A DNA stretch of 7,932 nt from Actinomycetota bacterium. Its GTDB lineage: Bacteria > Actinomycetota > Thermoleophilia > Gaiellales > Gaiellaceae. The DNA is taken from positions 1 through 7,932 of the forward strand of contig JACDAS010000111.1 of the NCBI GenBank assembly GCA_013695295.1, read 5' to 3'. Position numbers and translations under genes: made by a program. This document shows positions 5,480-7,932 of this stretch, piece after piece (the first letter of the stretch is position 1; each line of letters opens with the position of its first letter). Below the pieces are notes generated by a model. That model made no database searches. It was not told where the DNA came from and worked only from the letters and a program-made list of their open reading frames with translations.

Positions 5480-6514
5480 ATGCTCTGGGCGATCTCCGGC
5501 GGCGCCGGCTTCCTCGGGCTGCACCTGGCCCGGCGCCTGCTCGCAGAGGGTCACGAGGTCCGGACGCTCGACGTCGCGCAGCTGGGCGACGCCGAGCTCG
5601 AGCGCTCGGTCGACGAGCGGCGCGGGGACGTCCGCGACCCCCGGGCGGCCCGCGGTCTCGTGGACGGCGCGGAGCGGCTCGTGCATGCGGCCGCGGCGTT
5701 GCCGATCCAGGCCTCGCCGGGCTCGATCAGGTCTGTGAACGTCGGCGGCACCGCGACGCTCCTCGCGGCCGCGCAGGACGAGGGTGTCGGGCGCACGGTG
5801 TTCGTGTCCTCGACCGCGGTCTACGGCGTCCCGAAGGTTCACCCGATCTCCGAGGAGGCGCCGCTCGTCGGCGTCGGTCACTACGGAAGCTCGAAGATCG
5901 AGGCCGAGGAGGTCTGTCGGGACTTCGGCCGGCGCGGCCTCGATGTCGTGCGGATCCGCCCGAAGACGTTCGTCGGCCCGGAGCGGCTCGGCGTCTTCGG
6001 GATCCTGTTCGACTGGATCCGGCAGAGCCGGCGGATCTACGTTCTCGGCGACGGGTCGAACCGTTACCAGCTGCTCGCCGTCCAAGATCTCGTCGAGGCG
6101 ATCGTGAGGGCTGCGGACGCAGAGGGGGTCGCCGGCGAGGCGATCAACGTGGGGGCGGGGCAATTCGGCACCGTCCGCTCCGACCTGCAGGCGCTGATCG
6201 ACCACGCCGGCTCTCGCAGCAGGCTGACGCCGGTCCCGGTACGGCCGGCCGAGCTCGCCCTGCGGGCGCTCGAGCTCCTGCGCCTGTCGCCGCTCGCCGA
6301 GTGGCACTACAGGACGGCGCACCGCGACTCGTTCGTCGACGTCTCGAAGGCCGAGCGCCTCCTCGACTTCACCCCCCGCCGCTCGAACGAGCAGGCGCTC
6401 ATCGAGACCTACGACTGGTACCTCGCCAACAGCGAGTCGCTCGCCGCGGCGGGGGTCACGCACCGGGTGCCGTGGAACCAGCAGGCCCTGGGGCTGTTGA
6501 AGAGGCTCAGCTGA
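5480..6514 (+). CDS. NAD-dependent epimerase/dehydratase (extended SDR)
   Basis: This 344-aa protein is full length for an extended short-chain dehydrogenase/reductase. The N-terminal Rossmann motif is GGAGFLG (7-13), and Asp31 at the end of the second strand favours NAD(H). The active site is complete, with FVSSTAVYG (108-116, Ser/Thr near 111-112) and YGSSK (Tyr135, Lys139). RPKTFVGPERLG and LGDGSNRYQLL (about 188-198) are typical of the nucleotide-sugar epimerase/dehydratase part of the family. The substrate is unknown, but an NDP-sugar is likely. HpnA, the hopanoid-linked SDR, belongs to the same superfamily. Hopanoid genes lie about 3 kb upstream, but the sequence does not look specifically like HpnA, so I do not use that name. 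The start at the ATG at 5480 leaves only a few residues before the first strand. The methyltransferase follows after 2 bases. Confidence 0.85.
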   Translation: MLWAISGGAGFLGLHLARRLLAEGHEVRTLDVAQLGDAELERSVDERRGDVRDPRAARGLVDGAERLVHAAAALPIQASPGSIRSVNVGGTATLLAAAQDEGVGRTVFVSSTAVYGVPKVHPISEEAPLVGVGHYGSSKIEAEEVCRDFGRRGLDVVRIRPKTFVGPERLGVFGILFDWIRQSRRIYVLGDGSNRYQLLAVQDLVEAIVRAADAEGVAGEAINVGAGQFGTVRSDLQALIDHAGSRSRLTPVPVRPAELALRALELLRLSPLAEWHYRTAHRDSFVDVSKAERLLDFTPRRSNEQALIETYDWYLANSESLAAAGVTHRVPWNQQALGLLKRLS

Positions 6515-6516
6515 CC

Positions 6517-7263
6517 ATGGAGCCCGACGGCTGGGACGAGCTCTTCGACGAGGTCTACCTGAGGACGTACTCCTCGAGGCTGGGCGAGCACGACTCGCAG
6601 GCCGAGGCGCTCGGCGCCGCCACGCTCGCCGGACTCGAGCCACCGGCCGCCGTGCTCGACGCACCCTGCGGGTTCGGCCGGCACGCAACCGTGCTCGCCC
6701 GAGCCGGGTACCGCGTCACCGGGATCGATCGCTCGGAGGCACAGCTAGCAGAGGCTGGGCGGCGCGCCGGCACGGGGGAGTGGCCCCGGTTTCTCCGGGC
6801 GGACTTCCGCGAGCTTCCGTTCGAGGACGCGAGCTTCGACGGCGTTCTGAACCTCTTCACGTCGCTCGGCTACCGCGGTGAGGGGGGCGACCTGCAGATG
6901 CTGCGCGAGTTCCGGCGCGTGCTGCGCCCCGGCGGCGCCCTCGTGGTGGAGACCGTGCAGCGAGACCGGCTCGTGCGCATCTTCCAGGCGCGCCGCTGGG
7001 AGCCGCTCCCGGAGGGCGCGATCCTGCTCGAGGAGGCGCGGTTCGACCAGCTCGAGGGAATGAACCACACGTCGCACACCCTCGTCACCGCCGGCGGGGA
7101 GCGGCGCACGATCGAGTACGCGCTCCGCGTCTACACGCCCGGCGAGGTAGCCGGCCTCGCGCGGCAGGCCGGCTTCGAGCGGGTCGCGGCCTACGGCGGC
7201 TGGAGCGGCGAGCCGCTGACGACCGACTCGCGGCTCGTTCTGGTCGCTCGGGCATCGGACTAG
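6517..7263 (+). CDS. Class I SAM-dependent methyltransferase
   Basis: This 248-aa protein has the class I methyltransferase order. Motif I is VLDAPCGFGR (46-55), the acidic residue after the second strand is Asp71 (VTGIDRS), followed by a DFRELPF segment, then DGVLNLFTSLGY and the post-motif strand RVLRPGGALVVET. The LDAPCGFGR form and the N-terminal YLRTYSSR segment are common in small-molecule methyltransferases of the Methyltransf_11/25 type. The target cannot be read from the sequence. The ATG at 6517 follows the epimerase stop by 2 bases, with only a weak AGAGG 11 bases upstream, so reinitiation after the epimerase is likely. The pairing suggests a modified sugar or glycosylated product, which is inference. 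The stop is TAG, which forms the start of the next -10-like element. Confidence 0.85.
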   Translation: MEPDGWDELFDEVYLRTYSSRLGEHDSQAEALGAATLAGLEPPAAVLDAPCGFGRHATVLARAGYRVTGIDRSEAQLAEAGRRAGTGEWPRFLRADFRELPFEDASFDGVLNLFTSLGYRGEGGDLQMLREFRRVLRPGGALVVETVQRDRLVRIFQARRWEPLPEGAILLEEARFDQLEGMNHTSHTLVTAGGERRTIEYALRVYTPGEVAGLARQAGFERVAAYGGWSGEPLTTDSRLVLVARASD

Positions 7264-7266
7264 ACT
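7261..7266 (+). promoter_or_regulatory. Candidate -10 element (TAGACT) for a leaderless start at 7274
   Basis: TAGACT ends 7 bases before the GTG at 7274, with no Shine-Dalgarno sequence in between. Its TAG is also the stop codon of the methyltransferase gene. A clear -35 element is not visible at 16-19 bases upstream. This is the third occurrence of the same layout in the window. Confidence 0.5.
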
Positions 7267-7273
7267 CGCCTCC

Positions 7274-7932
7274 GTGCTCGACCCGGAGCCCTACCGCGAG
7301 CAATTCCCGATCCTCGCGGACACGACCTACCTGATCAACCACTCGCTGGGCGCCATGCCCGCGGCCGCGGAGGGCCGGCTGCTCGAGTACGCGCACTCGT
7401 GGGCGACGCGAGGGGTGCGTGCGTGGGGCGAGGGGTGGTGGGACCTGCCGCTCACCGTCGGAGACCAGGTCGGCAGGCTGATCGGCGCGCCGCCGGGGAC
7501 GACCGTGATGCACCAGAACGTGACCGTCGCCGAAGCGGTCATCTGCTCGTGCTTCCGCTTCGACGGCAGCCGGCGCCGGGTCGTCTACGAGGAGGGCAAC
7601 TTCCCCTCGGTTCGCTACCTCTACCAGGCTCAGGCAGGCCGTGGCGCGGAGATCGTCGTCGCGGCCGACGGGCCAGGAGTCGTCGAGGCGATCGACGAGC
7701 GGACGCTTCTCGTCCCCGTGACCCATGTCCTCTACGGGACCGGCGAGATCCAGGGCGTGGAGGCGATCGTCCGGCGGGCCCACGAGGTGGGCGCCCATGT
7801 CGTCCTCGATGCCTACCAGTCCGCCGGCACGGTCCCGCTCGACGTGACCGCCCTCGGGGTGGACTTCGCGGTCGGCGGGAGCGTCAAGTGGCTCTGCGGC
7901 GGCCCGGGGGCGGGCTGGCTCTACGTGCGCCC
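7274..7932 (+). CDS. Kynureninase-like PLP enzyme (class V aminotransferase fold), 5' part
   Basis: The frame opens at the GTG at 7274 and runs off the window, giving 219 residues, about half of a typical 400-aa member. Kynureninase-like features are FPILADTTYLINHSLGAMP (11-29), the segment GVRAWGEGWWDLP (47-59), GRLIGAPPGTTVMHQN, an Asp for the PLP ring nitrogen at 179 (VVLDAYQSAGTVPL) and the presumed Schiff-base Lys205 (GGSVKWLCGGPGAGWLY). Kynureninase splits kynurenine into anthranilate and alanine in tryptophan breakdown. However, the His of the kynureninase DxxH motif is Gln182 here, and the Tyr before the lysine is Val204, as in other class V enzymes such as cysteine desulfurases. The fold and cofactor are well supported; the substrate is not. 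The start fits the fold and has the leaderless promoter pattern. No other gene was seen downstream. Confidence 0.75.
   Translation, partial: MLDPEPYREQFPILADTTYLINHSLGAMPAAAEGRLLEYAHSWATRGVRAWGEGWWDLPLTVGDQVGRLIGAPPGTTVMHQNVTVAEAVICSCFRFDGSRRRVVYEEGNFPSVRYLYQAQAGRGAEIVVAADGPGVVEAIDERTLLVPVTHVLYGTGEIQGVEAIVRRAHEVGAHVVLDAYQSAGTVPLDVTALGVDFAVGGSVKWLCGGPGAGWLYVR

Noticed and set aside
4882..6516. A long + strand open frame in front of the methyltransferase that would make a 793-aa fusion
   Set aside because: Before the ATG at 6517 the frame is an Arg-rich shadow of copCD and the epimerase. Methyltransferase homology begins only after that ATG.
4736..6688. A 650-codon open frame on the - strand opposite copCD, the epimerase and the methyltransferase
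   Set aside because: It spans several well-supported + strand genes and has no recognisable domain. Its composition (Arg, Pro, Glu, Asp) is typical of an antisense shadow.

Overview
This is GC-rich DNA in which every gene I can support lies on the + strand. Genes are packed closely, often with 4-base GTGA or ATGA overlaps. GTG starts are frequent, stops are mostly TGA, and some gene starts look leaderless. Together these suggest an actinobacterium. A deep-branching class such as Thermoleophilia is a guess, because no marker gene fixes the taxonomy.

Region 1 (1-2493) is the end of a hopanoid/isoprenoid operon. It holds the 3' part of hpnH (radical SAM adenosylhopane synthase), an HpnG-like nucleosidase that would act on its product, ispH (last step of the MEP pathway, giving IPP and DMAPP), and a small UPF0047/YjbQ relative that has lost the histidines typical of its family. 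All junctions overlap, so one mRNA with translational coupling is likely. A compact hairpin follows the last stop codon.

Region 2 (2571-5470) is a membrane gene block that ends in a CopC-CopD fusion. It holds a 221-aa protein with four predicted membrane helices, a 9-bp GC stem-loop, a 94-aa protein with two helices, a 194-aa protein with six helices and many histidines, and the 437-aa CopC-CopD protein. The last three genes are coupled by GTGA overlaps. I do not recognise the first three products. The context suggests copper handling or redox chemistry at the membrane, and this block is the best candidate here for something undescribed.

Region 3 (5480-7263) is a two-gene unit: an extended-SDR NAD-dependent sugar epimerase/dehydratase and a class I SAM-dependent methyltransferase, 2 bases apart. 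Region 4 (7274 to the end) is the first half of a kynureninase-like, class V aminotransferase-fold PLP enzyme that runs off the window.

Three gene starts (2571, 5480, 7274) lack a Shine-Dalgarno sequence and have a TANNNT hexamer 6-7 bases upstream. This is the layout of leaderless actinobacterial promoters. At two of them the hexamer begins with the stop codon of the preceding gene. These sites divide the window into four likely transcription units. No RNA genes, mobile elements or CRISPR arrays were seen, and no intergenic stretch exceeds about 80 bases.
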